From the NCBI GenBank assembly GCA_046154665.1, contig JBJXFG010000032.1:33846-97845 (forward strand): a stretch of DNA of 64,000 bases. The letters are read 5' to 3'. Of the stretch, positions 45,880-54,581 are shown in pieces. Under the pieces are notes generated by a model, which was given only the letters and a program-made list of their open reading frames with translations, was not told where the DNA came from and ran no database searches. A program made the position numbers and the translations under genes. How positions within the stretch are numbered: position 1 is the stretch's first letter; each line of letters begins with the position of its first letter. This DNA is from JAFLCM01 sp046154665 (GTDB taxonomy: Bacteria; Planctomycetota; Phycisphaerae; Phycisphaerales; UBA1924).

Positions 45880-46578
45880 TCACGCCTTGGCCGGCACCGC
45901 CCCGTCCTTGTGCTCGCTCGAACCCGCCGCGTCGTTCATCTCCGACAATCTCCCGCTCTCAAACGCCCTAATCAGGCAGTGCATCGAGATCGAGAAGAAC
46001 GCGACCACCACGAAGAACACGATCGCGCCGATGCCCCAGCGCACGGCCCCCGGCACGGAGGGGAAGATCACCGGGAAGTACTGGAATAGCGCCACCGAAG
46101 CGACCATCGGGACCGTGGACAGAATCGACCGTCCGACGTAGCCCCAGCAGCGCCGCGGGTTGCGGGTGAAGACGGTGAGCGGGATGCACAGCATGACGAC
46201 GACGCCGCAGACCAGCTGCCCCAGCGCGAGGTACTTGATCGGCACGCCCGAGAGGACCATGGGCTCGACGGGTTGGCCGAGGAGTCGCGCCGAGAGAGCG
46301 GGCTCGCCGAGCATCGCGCCGGCGAGCAGCGGGCCCGAAACGCACAGCATGGCGAGCGCGGGGCCCGAGCGGAAGCGGTTCATGGAAGTCAGCATGCCGA
46401 AGAGCCCGGCGACGATCGCCACGCACGCGAACGACGCGAGGAAGTAGAGTTGATTGATCTTGGGCGTGCGGAACACTTCAATGACCGCGAGCACGGCACA
46501 CGCGGACGCGAGAGCCATCGCCGCCAGCGATGCGAGCATCAGCAGGACGAGCACGGGTTTGGGCGGCGTGGGGAGCAT
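45880..46578 (-). CDS. Polytopic membrane protein, unknown
   Basis: 232 residues with about six hydrophobic segments (near 8-32, 44-64, 75-92, 115-135, 155-175, 183-204). A basic/acidic tail ends SEHKDGAVPAKA. I find no known family motif. It is not linked to neighbours: a word-repeat array follows its start at 46592. Confidence 0.65.
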   Translation of the reverse strand: MLPTPPKPVLVLLMLASLAAMALASACAVLAVIEVFRTPKINQLYFLASFACVAIVAGLFGMLTSMNRFRSGPALAMLCVSGPLLAGAMLGEPALSARLLGQPVEPMVLSGVPIKYLALGQLVCGVVVMLCIPLTVFTRNPRRCWGYVGRSILSTVPMVASVALFQYFPVIFPSVPGAVRWGIGAIVFFVVVAFFSISMHCLIRAFESGRLSEMNDAAGSSEHKDGAVPAKA

Positions 46579-46591
46579 GCTGGGGGCGGGG

Positions 46592-46746
46592 TGGGCTTAG
46601 GGCTTGGGGCTTGTGATTGGGTTTGGGGGATCGGGTTTAGGGTGTAGGGTATGTCGTTGCGATTGGTGAAATCGGCTGTTTGCACGCCCCGGCGTGAGCG
46701 CCTCATCCTGCTCAAGCCCCAAGCCTCAAGCCCCAAGCCGCGAGCC
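46592..46746. repeat. Inverted word array (GGCTTGGGG / CCCCAAGCC), family F
   Basis: Left arm 46592-46654 has words GGGCTTAGGGCTTGGGG and TTTGGGGG. Right arm 46711-46746 has the inverse, CTCAAGCCCCAAGCCTCAAG. The centre is 56 bases. The GGDEF gene stop begins at 46752. Like family A, this is an inverted array of a short word. Confidence 0.7.
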
Positions 46747-46751
46747 GCTTC

Positions 46752-47819
46752 TTACGCCGCCGCTGCGACCGGGTTCGTCCGGGGGTCGTAGACGACGCAG
46801 CGGGCCCGTCCGGCCCGCTTTCCGGCGTAGAGGGCCGCGTCGGCCATCTGCAGCAGGTGCTCGGGCGAGCGGGCCTGATGGCGCTTCGCGAAGGCCACGC
46901 CCATCGACATGGTCGGCCACGCCAGACCCTTGGCGCTGGGGTGTCTCGAAAACAGGTCCGCGAGCCGCCCGGCGATCCCCAACACCTGCTGCTCGTTGGC
47001 GCTCCGCAGCAGCAGGAACAGCTCATCGCCGCCGACGCGCGCGGCGGCGTCCTCGGGCCGGATGCCCGCTTTCATCAGCTCCCCCGCGGCTTTCAGCGCG
47101 AGGTCCCCCTTGTCGTGCCCGTGGGTGTCGTTGAGTCGCTTGAAGTGATCGAGATCGATGGCGATCAAAGCGAGTTCGGGCCCGCCGTCAAAGGCCTGGG
47201 CGAACATGAGCGACAGCAGCCGCTCGAAGCCGCGGCGGTTGATGAGCCCGGTGAGTTCGTCCGTTGTGCTCAGCCGCGCGAGTTGGGCGGTATTGACGCG
47301 CGTCTGGGCCTCGACCCTTGCTTCCATGTCGCGGCGCAGCCGGGCCGCCTCGAGCCTGTCGGCGTGGGCGGTCGAGAGCGCCTCGTGCACGGCGCGGGCG
47401 ATCGTCGTCAGTTCGTGGTCGTCGTCGAGGTGCAGCAGATCATCGAACCCGCCCTCGCGCTCGGGCTTGCTCACGCGTTCGATCCGCCGCGCGAACTCGC
47501 GAAGGTGCGACGCGAATCGCCGCGCCGGCATCAGGATGAGCAGCAGCGCGAACAGGAACCCCACCACGACGCCCAGCGGCACCGCCATGATCACGCTGGC
47601 CCGAGGCGACCATCCCATCGCATGGCCGGTCAGCACTGAGAGCCCCGTGGCGCCGGCGATGCCGATGGTCAGCATCGCCGCGCGGGCCGGCGCGGTCATC
47701 GGGCGTTCGAGCCGCGTCGACAGCGGCAGCGGGCGGGCGGGCGCGTGTCCGAGCGTGCCGTCGCCGCCGCTCGCGGATGCCCCGGATCCATCCGTGTTTT
47801 CAGTGGGTTCGCTCGACAT
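46752..47819 (-). CDS. Membrane-anchored GGDEF-domain protein
   Basis: 355 residues from the ATG at 47819. Two membrane helices near 45-65 and 73-98 (MLTIGIAGATGLSVLTGHAMGW region), then a HAMP-like helical linker, then a GGDEF domain (about 175-345). The active site reads RVGGDELFLLLR, GGDEL in place of GGDEF, a variant that is often still active. The inhibitory RxxD site is present five residues upstream (RPED). It is likely a diguanylate cyclase making cyclic di-GMP with product feedback. The C-terminal Ala/Val/Ala tail is unstructured. Confidence 0.88.
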   Translation of the reverse strand: MSSEPTENTDGSGASASGGDGTLGHAPARPLPLSTRLERPMTAPARAAMLTIGIAGATGLSVLTGHAMGWSPRASVIMAVPLGVVVGFLFALLLILMPARRFASHLREFARRIERVSKPEREGGFDDLLHLDDDHELTTIARAVHEALSTAHADRLEAARLRRDMEARVEAQTRVNTAQLARLSTTDELTGLINRRGFERLLSLMFAQAFDGGPELALIAIDLDHFKRLNDTHGHDKGDLALKAAGELMKAGIRPEDAAARVGGDELFLLLRSANEQQVLGIAGRLADLFSRHPSAKGLAWPTMSMGVAFAKRHQARSPEHLLQMADAALYAGKRAGRARCVVYDPRTNPVAAAA

Positions 47820-48073
47820 GCGGGCCTCCGCGGCGGCCCGCCGTTCCCTACAGGAAAAGCCGCGGCGCACCGTCCCCCGTGAATCGGTCGCATTCCGCCC
47901 GGGGTTGACGCTGGGGGCTTTTCGGACGTGAGCCGCGTGAGGTCTGTGACGACCATGTGAGCGAACACAACGCTCGAACAGCGAGCACGGAGCGTCCGCG
48001 ATGGGCGTGGTCGTTCGCCCACGTTCGAGAACCAATGCAACACGCTCGCCGCGTTGGAGGTTCGCGTGGCCGC

Positions 48074-48988
48074 TCACGACGCCGAGGGGTGCCAGATCGT
48101 CTTCATCTCGACGGTCGCTTCGATCCACCACGGCGATTCGCATCGCTCGTCGTCCAACCAGTCACTCGGCTCGAGTTCGTGGATCTTCACGCGCTTGAGG
48201 TTGTTCGCCGAACCCATCCGCAGGCGCTCGCTCGCGCCGGCGTCGAGTCCGGCCCCCACCACCGCGTCGATGTCACGGTGCTCGGCGAGATGGGGCAGCA
48301 ACTCCTCGCGCGATCCAGTCAGGATGTTGATCACGCCCGCGGGGACATCAGAGGTGGCGCACACTTCGCCCAGCACGCACGCCGCGAGCGGCGCGGCTTC
48401 GCCGGAGATCACCACCGCGCAGTTGCCGGCGCACAGCGCCGGGGCCAGCAGGCTGATGAGGCCGAGCAGGGCGGGGCGATCCGGGCACACCATGGCGACC
48501 ACGCCGGTCGCCTCGGCAACCGTGAAGTTGTAGTACGGGCCGTTGACATGGTTGTGGCAGCCCAGCACCTGCGAGTACTTGTCGGCCCAACCGGCGAACG
48601 CGATGAGACGGTCGATCGAGGCGGTGACCTCGTCGGCGGGCGCCAGGCCAGTGCTCTTCTTGCCGCGGGGCTTCTTGGCCGCTCCCGTCCCCACCTGCGC
48701 CGCGTCGCTCAGCAGCCGCTCGAACTCATCGCGCTTGCCCTCGAGCATCTCGCCCATGCGGTAGAGGATCTGCCCGCGGTTGTACGCCGAACGGCGTGAC
48801 CACCCATCCTGTGCCGCCCGGGCGGCGACCACGGCGTCGCGCAGGTCTTTGCGAGAAGCCAGGCACGCGTGGGCCGTCACTTCGCCCGAAGCGTTGCGCA
48901 CCACGAGCGAGCGGCCCGACTCGCTGCGCGGGAACTGGCCGTTGATGAACAGCTTGTGGGTCTTGACGATCTCCTGGCGCTCGGGCAT
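48074..48988 (-). CDS. Short aldehyde dehydrogenase homologue without the catalytic half
   Basis: 304 residues from the ATG at 48988. The N-terminal two thirds match the ALDH NAD-binding domain: HKLFINGQFPRSESG, WSRRSAYNRGQILYRMGEML, YNFTVAEATGVVAMVCPDRPALLGLI and CAGNCAVVIS. The protein ends near the point where the catalytic domain would begin, and no Gly-Gln-xCys motif exists. Full-length enzymes are about 480 residues. Such short partners occur in Planctomycetes and Actinobacteria next to a full ALDH; none is adjacent here. A structural or regulatory role is possible. The frame stays open to 49144 through a repeat and was not extended. Confidence 0.8.
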   Translation of the reverse strand: MPERQEIVKTHKLFINGQFPRSESGRSLVVRNASGEVTAHACLASRKDLRDAVVAARAAQDGWSRRSAYNRGQILYRMGEMLEGKRDEFERLLSDAAQVGTGAAKKPRGKKSTGLAPADEVTASIDRLIAFAGWADKYSQVLGCHNHVNGPYYNFTVAEATGVVAMVCPDRPALLGLISLLAPALCAGNCAVVISGEAAPLAACVLGEVCATSDVPAGVINILTGSREELLPHLAEHRDIDAVVGAGLDAGASERLRMGSANNLKRVKIHELEPSDWLDDERCESPWWIEATVEMKTIWHPSAS

Positions 48989-49030
48989 GGGCGATGATAG
49001 GAGTCCACGGCAGATGCTCGCGGCTCGCCG

Positions 49031-49125
49031 AAACGAGCCCCGAGCGTCAGCGAGTGGGTTTGAATCACCCCGCGTGAACAGTTCATCCAAGACCCGTCGC
49101 TCACGCTCCGGGCTCGTTGTTCGGG
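49031..49125. repeat. 95-bp inverted-repeat element, copy 2
   Basis: Left arm AAACGAGCCCCGAGCGTCAG (49031-49050) pairs with the right arm around 49092-49117 (CCCGTCGCTCACGCTCCGGGCTCGTT). The centre differs from copy 1 at 9785-9880. It lies between the ALDH-like and DUF1570 genes. Confidence 0.75.
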
Positions 49126-49147
49126 CACCGGCGCCATGCCGCACGCT

Positions 49148-50383
49148 TCACCGAAACTCAATCACGCTCCGCGGCTCCGCACCCTGCTTCACCACCCACG
49201 TCAGCCGAATTTCCACCGACAGACCCTTGATCGTGATACTCGGCGGCACCTTCGGCTTGCCCGAAGGTTTCACCTCGATCGACGTCGGCTTCCGTGGGTC
49301 GTCTTTCGGCGGCGGATCGAACAGCGTGTGGTCCTGGGCGCTCTCTTCGGTGATCACGCCGTCGATGAACCTCGTGCGGCGGAACTGCCTTCCCTGCAAC
49401 TCGCGCTTGAGCTCGCCCATCGACGAAACCATGATGCCCTTCTCCGTCAGCAGGGCCGCGCCGTCGGCGAGGAAGTCCAGCCGCGCCAACGCCGTTGACA
49501 CCCCGTCGGGTTCCCAGTCGTTCTGCAGATACTTCTCCCACGCCGCCTGGAACAGCTCTGGCGTGGCGTCGGGACCGAAGGCCTCTTTGAAGGCCTGCTC
49601 GCCCGTCTTGCCCTGTGACGTGAGCTTGATGAAGTTGGCGAACGCCGCGGTGTAAAGGCCCTTGTCGCCGTGGATCAGGAAGTGCGTCATCGCCCACGCC
49701 TGGTCGTACATGAGGCCGGCCCGCTTGTCGCCCTTGCGGAGCTTTTCGTTCCACGCCTCGTTGGTCATCTCGAGCATTTCCTTGAACGGAAACACCACCT
49801 TCGAGCGCACCGCGAGCGCGAGCCCCTGAATCCGCGACTCCGGCGCCACCCCCATCCGCAGCTTGCCCTTCACCAGCACCGACTGCCCGAAATACTCCGC
49901 CAGCCCCTCGTTGGTCCACTGCGGCAAGCCGCGTCCCAGCCGCAGGTGCGCGAACTGATGAAACCCTTCGTGCTGCAAGAGGTGGTACATCTCGACGCTG
50001 GAGTGCCCCTCGACAAAGGTGGCAAGCCCGGCCTCTTGCGATGACGCGAAGAACATCCCGCCGCTGCCCGTGGCGTCGATGCCCTTCTTCTTCAGCCCCT
50101 GGGTGTACGCCTCGCGGGTGCTATAGACGTAGAGCCGCACCGGCTGGCTGTTCTTGGCGGGGAACTCCTTGAACCGGTTGCCGTACTCGGCGTACACAAG
50201 GTCCATGTGCCCGGCGATGGGCCGCACCTCGTTCGCCGGAAGGTCGGTGAAGACCTCGTAGAAGCGCGAAGTAAACCGCGTCAGGTTCTGCGCCGAAGCG
50301 GCGGCGGCGCACGCCGCAAGGCACAGAGCGGCGAGCAGCCAGCGAGGCACAGAAGCGGTGGAAGCGTGGGTCATGGGTTGCAT
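49148..50383 (-). CDS. DUF1570 putative zinc metallopeptidase, exported
   Basis: 411 residues. A signal peptide (LLAALCLAACAAAASAQ) leads into a domain with LLQHEGFHQFAH (H138-E139-x-x-H142, a HExxH metal site) followed by WTNEGLAEYFG (Glu, third ligand), the gluzincin pattern of DUF1570. A C-terminal beta part ends KGLSVEIRLTWVV. Substrate unknown. The family is frequent in Planctomycetes. The second ATG (50374) is also possible. Confidence 0.82.
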   Translation of the reverse strand: MQPMTHASTASVPRWLLAALCLAACAAAASAQNLTRFTSRFYEVFTDLPANEVRPIAGHMDLVYAEYGNRFKEFPAKNSQPVRLYVYSTREAYTQGLKKKGIDATGSGGMFFASSQEAGLATFVEGHSSVEMYHLLQHEGFHQFAHLRLGRGLPQWTNEGLAEYFGQSVLVKGKLRMGVAPESRIQGLALAVRSKVVFPFKEMLEMTNEAWNEKLRKGDKRAGLMYDQAWAMTHFLIHGDKGLYTAAFANFIKLTSQGKTGEQAFKEAFGPDATPELFQAAWEKYLQNDWEPDGVSTALARLDFLADGAALLTEKGIMVSSMGELKRELQGRQFRRTRFIDGVITEESAQDHTLFDPPPKDDPRKPTSIEVKPSGKPKVPPSITIKGLSVEIRLTWVVKQGAEPRSVIEFR

Positions 50384-50471
50384 GTCTCAATCAAAGAAAA
50401 CCCGGCGGCGTGGGGGTATTGACCAACGAGAGCAAGCATAGAACCGTGCCGCCGCGCGGTAGGATGAATCC

Positions 50472-51842
50472 ATGACCCCGGCACACCCGGCCATCCCGGC
50501 GGCGGCTGTCTCGGCGGTGCCGAGGCGGTGTCCGGAGTGCGGCACCGAACAGTCGTCCAAGCCGCGCGCCCGACCGGGTTTCTGGGGCGACCCGTCACGG
50601 TGGATCCCCGCGCTGCTGGTGTGCCTGATGATCGGCTTTCAGGTGGCGACGCCGTGGGTGCTGGCGCACCGTCGATACTCGATGAGGGTGCCCGGTGCGA
50701 GCGGGGGAAGTCGGGGCGAGAGCATCATGGCGCTGCAGCTCACTCGCGAGGGCTTACGCCGCGCCGCGGAGACCGACGGGCGCGAGCAAAGGCGGATCGA
50801 AGCGTTCCTCGGTGAGTTCACCAAGGACTGGCACCCGACTGCACTCGGCGCTATGGACCCGGCGGCGTTGCTGGTCATCGGACTGTGGTCCGAAGACCCG
50901 AGCGTGCCCAAGCCTGAATACCAATCGCGCCTCATTCTCGGCTACCCGGTTTCCTGGCTCTCCATCGGGGACTCATCGTTCGACTTCGACCATCAGCAGA
51001 TCACCGCTGCCCGAGTGGATTGGACCTCTCTCAACGCCAACCGCCCGGGCTGGCGCACGAGCCTGGGAATCGAGTTTGACACGCTGGTGTTCCTTGTCGT
51101 GGCGACATGCGCCATGACGTGGGCCGCAAGCCGTCTGCTGCGCCCGCACCGCACCGGTTCGAAAATCCGCGCTCTCCGAGAACATTGGTGGGCGGCGGCG
51201 ATCGCGCTGACTGCCGTAGCCGTTGCGTACCCGCATCCCATCAGCACAGACTCATACCGTGGTTTCTCAGACGAAGACCAGGCAAAGAGCGTGTACGACC
51301 CGAAGGCCTATGTGTCAACCAAAGTGACCTTGCACGAGATTCGAACACTCGCCGCCGGAGACGACGGCGCGACGAGGGTGGCCAAGCTGCTCAACGAGCG
51401 CTTTTACGCCGTACGCCAGTATCTCGCGCGGATGGGCGCAGCGAAACCGACCGACCGGATCACGATCGGATGGAGACCGCAGACGATCTCCGGCTCGCAC
51501 TCGTTTCTTTTCGGCTGGCCCGCGCATGTCACAACCCTGGCGGTGTGGGAAAAGCCCGCGCCGATCGGTGTTCCCGCCGTCTTGGACAGCACCTGGCACG
51601 CCAACTTCCACCTCACAGGGGGCAGGCTGGCCTTGAACAAGGGCGTCTGGCCGGGCACGTCGGTCGACATGTGGTTCAACACGTCGGGCATGGTCTACAA
51701 CGCCACGGCAATCTTCATCGCATGGTGGCTCGCTCGCGCAATCCTGAACTCCGGCCTGTTCTTTCGCGCCCGCCGACGCGCCGCCAAAGGCCTCTGCACC
51801 GCCTGCGGCTACGACCTCCGCACCCTCCCCAGTCGCGCCTGA
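50472..51842 (+). CDS. Membrane protein with N- and C-terminal zinc-ribbon halves
   Basis: 456 residues. Starts with RRCPECGTEQ and a hydrophobic segment (WIPALLVCLMIGFQVATPWVL), then an extracytoplasmic part, two more membrane segments around 205-225 and 245-260, and another near 405-425. It ends GLCTACGYDLRTLPSRA, the CxxCGYDLR element seen in the gene at 41459. The final Cys pair of a second ribbon is missing because the frame stops early, so the C-terminus may be shortened. Function unknown. Confidence 0.7.
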   Translation: MTPAHPAIPAAAVSAVPRRCPECGTEQSSKPRARPGFWGDPSRWIPALLVCLMIGFQVATPWVLAHRRYSMRVPGASGGSRGESIMALQLTREGLRRAAETDGREQRRIEAFLGEFTKDWHPTALGAMDPAALLVIGLWSEDPSVPKPEYQSRLILGYPVSWLSIGDSSFDFDHQQITAARVDWTSLNANRPGWRTSLGIEFDTLVFLVVATCAMTWAASRLLRPHRTGSKIRALREHWWAAAIALTAVAVAYPHPISTDSYRGFSDEDQAKSVYDPKAYVSTKVTLHEIRTLAAGDDGATRVAKLLNERFYAVRQYLARMGAAKPTDRITIGWRPQTISGSHSFLFGWPAHVTTLAVWEKPAPIGVPAVLDSTWHANFHLTGGRLALNKGVWPGTSVDMWFNTSGMVYNATAIFIAWWLARAILNSGLFFRARRRAAKGLCTACGYDLRTLPSRA

Positions 51843-51879
51843 CACCGGGCGCGAAATCCCGGCGCTACCCTCCCCGCCC

Positions 51880-53676
51880 ATGTCCAAGCCCAGCGCCAAC
51901 AACGCCCCCCGCCCCCACGTCATCACCCGCTTCGCACCCAGCCCCACCGGGCATCTCCACATCGGCGGGGCCCGCACGGCTCTTTTCTGCTGGGCCTACG
52001 CACGGCGCACCGGCGGCACGTTCCTCATCCGCGTCGAGGACACCGACCAAGCCCGCTCATCGGAAGCATCGGCCCAGGGCATCCTCGCCGATCTGGCGTG
52101 GCTGGGGATTCTGTGGGATGAGGGGCCGGAGCTCAAGGTAGGTCGGCTTTCCGAGCCGACTCTCGACCCGGTACGTCGGCTCTCTGAGCCGACTTCTCCG
52201 CCGGTTGATTCGCCGGGAAGCGTCGGCTCGGAGAGCCGACGTACCTCGATCGGTGGCAACCCGCGGAACGTCGGCTCGTTCTACCAGTCCCAGCGTCTCG
52301 ACATCTACAACAAGGTCATCGACGACATGCTCGCGCGCGGGCTCGCGTACGCCGATTTCTCGGCGCCCGAGAAGCTCGCCGAGGCCCGCAAGGCCGCCGA
52401 GGCCGCCAAGCAGACCTTCCGCTACCACCCGCCGGACGCCGAGATCCCGCCGATCGACGAGCAGCGCCGGCGCATGAGCGCCGGCGAGAAGCACGTCGTC
52501 CGCTTCCGCGCTTCCGAAGAGCCCGTCAACGTCACCGACGAGGTCCTCGGCCAAGTCGCCTTCGGCCCCGGCGAGGTCGACGACTTTGTCCTCCGAAAGC
52601 CCGACGGGTTCCCCACCTACCACTTCGGCGTCGTCGTCGACGACGAACTCATGGGCGTCACGCACGTGCTCCGCGGGCAGGAGCACCTGATGAACACGCC
52701 GCGCCAGGTGGCGCTGCAGAAGGCCCTGGGCTACCGCACGCCGGTGTACGCGCACATGCCGCTGATCTTCAACGACCAGGGCGCCAAGATGAGCAAGCGC
52801 GAGCGCGACCAGACCGCGCGCAAAGCCGTGAAGGACGCGAAGCTCACGGCACCGCCCGCGGGCTCGTCCATCGAAACGGACACATTCACGACGTGGCTGG
52901 GCGACACCAAACGCCAACTCGAAACGGGCCAGCTCGAAGCGCTCGCCGGCGCGATGAACCTCACCCTCCCCGAGGTCAGCGTCGACGACTTCCGCAAGGC
53001 CGGCTACCTGCCCGAGGTCATCTGCAACTTCATCGCGCTGCTCGGCTGGAACCCGGGTGAGAACATCGAGAAGTTCGACATGAGTTTCCTGGCGTCGCAC
53101 TTCGACCTCTCGCGCATCGGCAAGACCAACGCCCGCTTCGACCGCAAGAAGCTCGCCTCGTTCAACGCCGACGCCATCGGTGCCATGACCGACGCCAACC
53201 TGCTCGACCGCCTGCTGGACTGGTGCGGTTCTTTCGCCCCGCGCGAAGCGGCGATGCTTCGCGCCCTGCCGCGCGAGCGGGCCGAGCTGCTGGCCCGAGC
53301 CGTCAAGCCCCGAGCCCGCACGCTGCGCGAGGCGCTCAAGCCCGCCGCCTTCGCTCTGGTGAGCGACGAGGAACTCGCCTTCGACCCCGCCGCCCTGGAA
53401 AAGGCGCTCAAGTCCAACAGCGGAGCGGGCCGCGCCATGCTGCAAGGCCTGCGCGACGCACTCGCCGCGCTGGCGGACTTCACCCCGGCGAGCATCAACC
53501 AGGCCATGGAGTCGTTTGCGTCGGCCGCGGGCGTAAAGATTGGCGACGCGGCTCAGCCCTTGCGCGTCGCCGTCACCGGCTCGAACGTCAGCCCCGGCCT
53601 GGGCGAGACGTTGGCGGTGCTGGGCAAGCCGAGCGTGCTGCGGCGGATTGAGCGGTGCCTCGGTGCGTGTGGGTAG
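51880..53676 (+). CDS. gltX: Glutamyl-tRNA synthetase with an in-frame palindrome insertion
   Basis: 598 residues. Class I motifs: the HIGH equivalent (GHLHIGGARTALF, residues about 24-30) and KMSKR (about 303-307). Other landmarks are FLIRVEDTDQARS, YHFGVVVDDELMGVTHVLRGQEHLMNT and FIALLGWNPG. It charges tRNA-Glu. Residues about 86-132 (KVGRLSEPTLDPVRRLSEPT...) are encoded by three palindromes of family B, in the loop between WDEGPE and YQSQRLDIY, where homologues have about eight residues. The C-terminal half also has the planctomycete-type extra segment after KMSKR. The frame is open throughout, so a working enzyme is expected. Confidence 0.95.
   Translation: MSKPSANNAPRPHVITRFAPSPTGHLHIGGARTALFCWAYARRTGGTFLIRVEDTDQARSSEASAQGILADLAWLGILWDEGPELKVGRLSEPTLDPVRRLSEPTSPPVDSPGSVGSESRRTSIGGNPRNVGSFYQSQRLDIYNKVIDDMLARGLAYADFSAPEKLAEARKAAEAAKQTFRYHPPDAEIPPIDEQRRRMSAGEKHVVRFRASEEPVNVTDEVLGQVAFGPGEVDDFVLRKPDGFPTYHFGVVVDDELMGVTHVLRGQEHLMNTPRQVALQKALGYRTPVYAHMPLIFNDQGAKMSKRERDQTARKAVKDAKLTAPPAGSSIETDTFTTWLGDTKRQLETGQLEALAGAMNLTLPEVSVDDFRKAGYLPEVICNFIALLGWNPGENIEKFDMSFLASHFDLSRIGKTNARFDRKKLASFNADAIGAMTDANLLDRLLDWCGSFAPREAAMLRALPRERAELLARAVKPRARTLREALKPAAFALVSDEELAFDPAALEKALKSNSGAGRAMLQGLRDALAALADFTPASINQAMESFASAAGVKIGDAAQPLRVAVTGSNVSPGLGETLAVLGKPSVLRRIERCLGACG
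52136..52277. repeat. Three palindromic copies of family B inside gltX
   Basis: Palindromes at 52136-52160, 52169-52193 and 52221-52246 share GTCGGCTCTCCGAGCCGAC with point differences. The third is inverted relative to the second. A partial copy follows at 52268-52277. The frame is kept throughout. Confidence 0.9.
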
Positions 53677-53683
53677 TCGCTCT

Positions 53684-54169
53684 TCACTCCCCGATATCCC
53701 GCAAAGCGCGGTCCACCAGTCGGGGATCGATGGAGAAGTTCAGTTCATCGACGAGTCTCCGAATCAGGGGGCGCGCGGCAGCGACATGTCGAGCGCCTTT
53801 CGCCTGGATGATGAGCCCCAGCAATCCGAGCACGGTGAGCCCATACTCGATCGCGATGCGCCGGCCCGCCGCCTCATCGATAAGCAGCGCGGCGGGCGCG
53901 GCTTCGACGGCGAGCGCGATGGCTTCGGACTCGCCGCTGCCCAGACGGGACTGCAGCCTCGATACTGTGCCGAGGTCCCGAGGCGCGACCACGCGGGTTC
54001 GGGGCAGCGTGCCGAGGTCAACCGGCGGCACTCGCGAAGAGATCGCGGTCAGTTCCGCCGCCACAGCCGGTGGAATCAGCACCTCGTCGAACATCGAACC
54101 CAGCAGCGACCGGTGACCGATGTGGACCAGCGCACGAATCGGCGAGGTATCGCTCACCACGATCAGCAA
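53684..54169 (-). CDS. DUF3368 PIN-like toxin
   Basis: 161 residues from a TTG at 54169; GTG at 54160 is also possible. It begins LLIVVSDTSPIRALVHIG, with PIN first Asp, then LGSGESEAIALAVEA (acidic cluster) and LLIDEAAGRRIA. The upstream frame to 54343 is antitoxin shadow. DUF3368 proteins are PIN-like and pair with UPF0175 antitoxins, as here. It starts within a few bases of the antitoxin stop. RNase activity is inferred from the family. Confidence 0.82.
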   Translation of the reverse strand: MLIVVSDTSPIRALVHIGHRSLLGSMFDEVLIPPAVAAELTAISSRVPPVDLGTLPRTRVVAPRDLGTVSRLQSRLGSGESEAIALAVEAAPAALLIDEAAGRRIAIEYGLTVLGLLGLIIQAKGARHVAAARPLIRRLVDELNFSIDPRLVDRALRDIGE

Positions 54170-54417
54170 GGCGGACCCCAGATCTTTCGGATCGCTTCGA
54201 GTTCCTGTTCGAGCATCTCGGGCGTGTAGCGATACACCGCCAGCCCGCGCCGCCGAAGCTCGTACTCGAAGTCCGTCCGCGCCAACCCGGCCAGCTGCGC
54301 GGCGGGCCAGAGGGCGAGCTTCCCGGCGTCGAAAAGGCGGCACGCCAACTCGATCACCGCGTCCTGTTCGCTCACGCCGGCTTCGCGAAGGATGTCGTCA
54401 CGAAGGTGCAGGATCAT
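54163..54417 (-). CDS. UPF0175 antitoxin of the DUF3368 pair
   Basis: 84 residues from the ATG at 54417. It has the UPF0175 pattern: LRDDILREAGVSEQDAVIELACRLFDAGKLALWPAAQLAGLARTDFEYELRRRGLAVY. The start lies 26 bases after the 3' end of the tRNA gene on the same strand, so both may share a transcript. The product is a small DNA-binding antitoxin by analogy to family members. Confidence 0.85.
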   Translation of the reverse strand: MILHLRDDILREAGVSEQDAVIELACRLFDAGKLALWPAAQLAGLARTDFEYELRRRGLAVYRYTPEMLEQELEAIRKIWGPPC

Positions 54418-54443
54418 GGAGGCATGATAGCGCGCCGACAAAA

Positions 54444-54516
<73 letters not shown>

Positions 54517-54581
54517 GGCCACGCGCGATCGTAGCCGAGCATCAAGCGACTTGAACAGCGCGGAGGCGGCAAGAGACGCCG

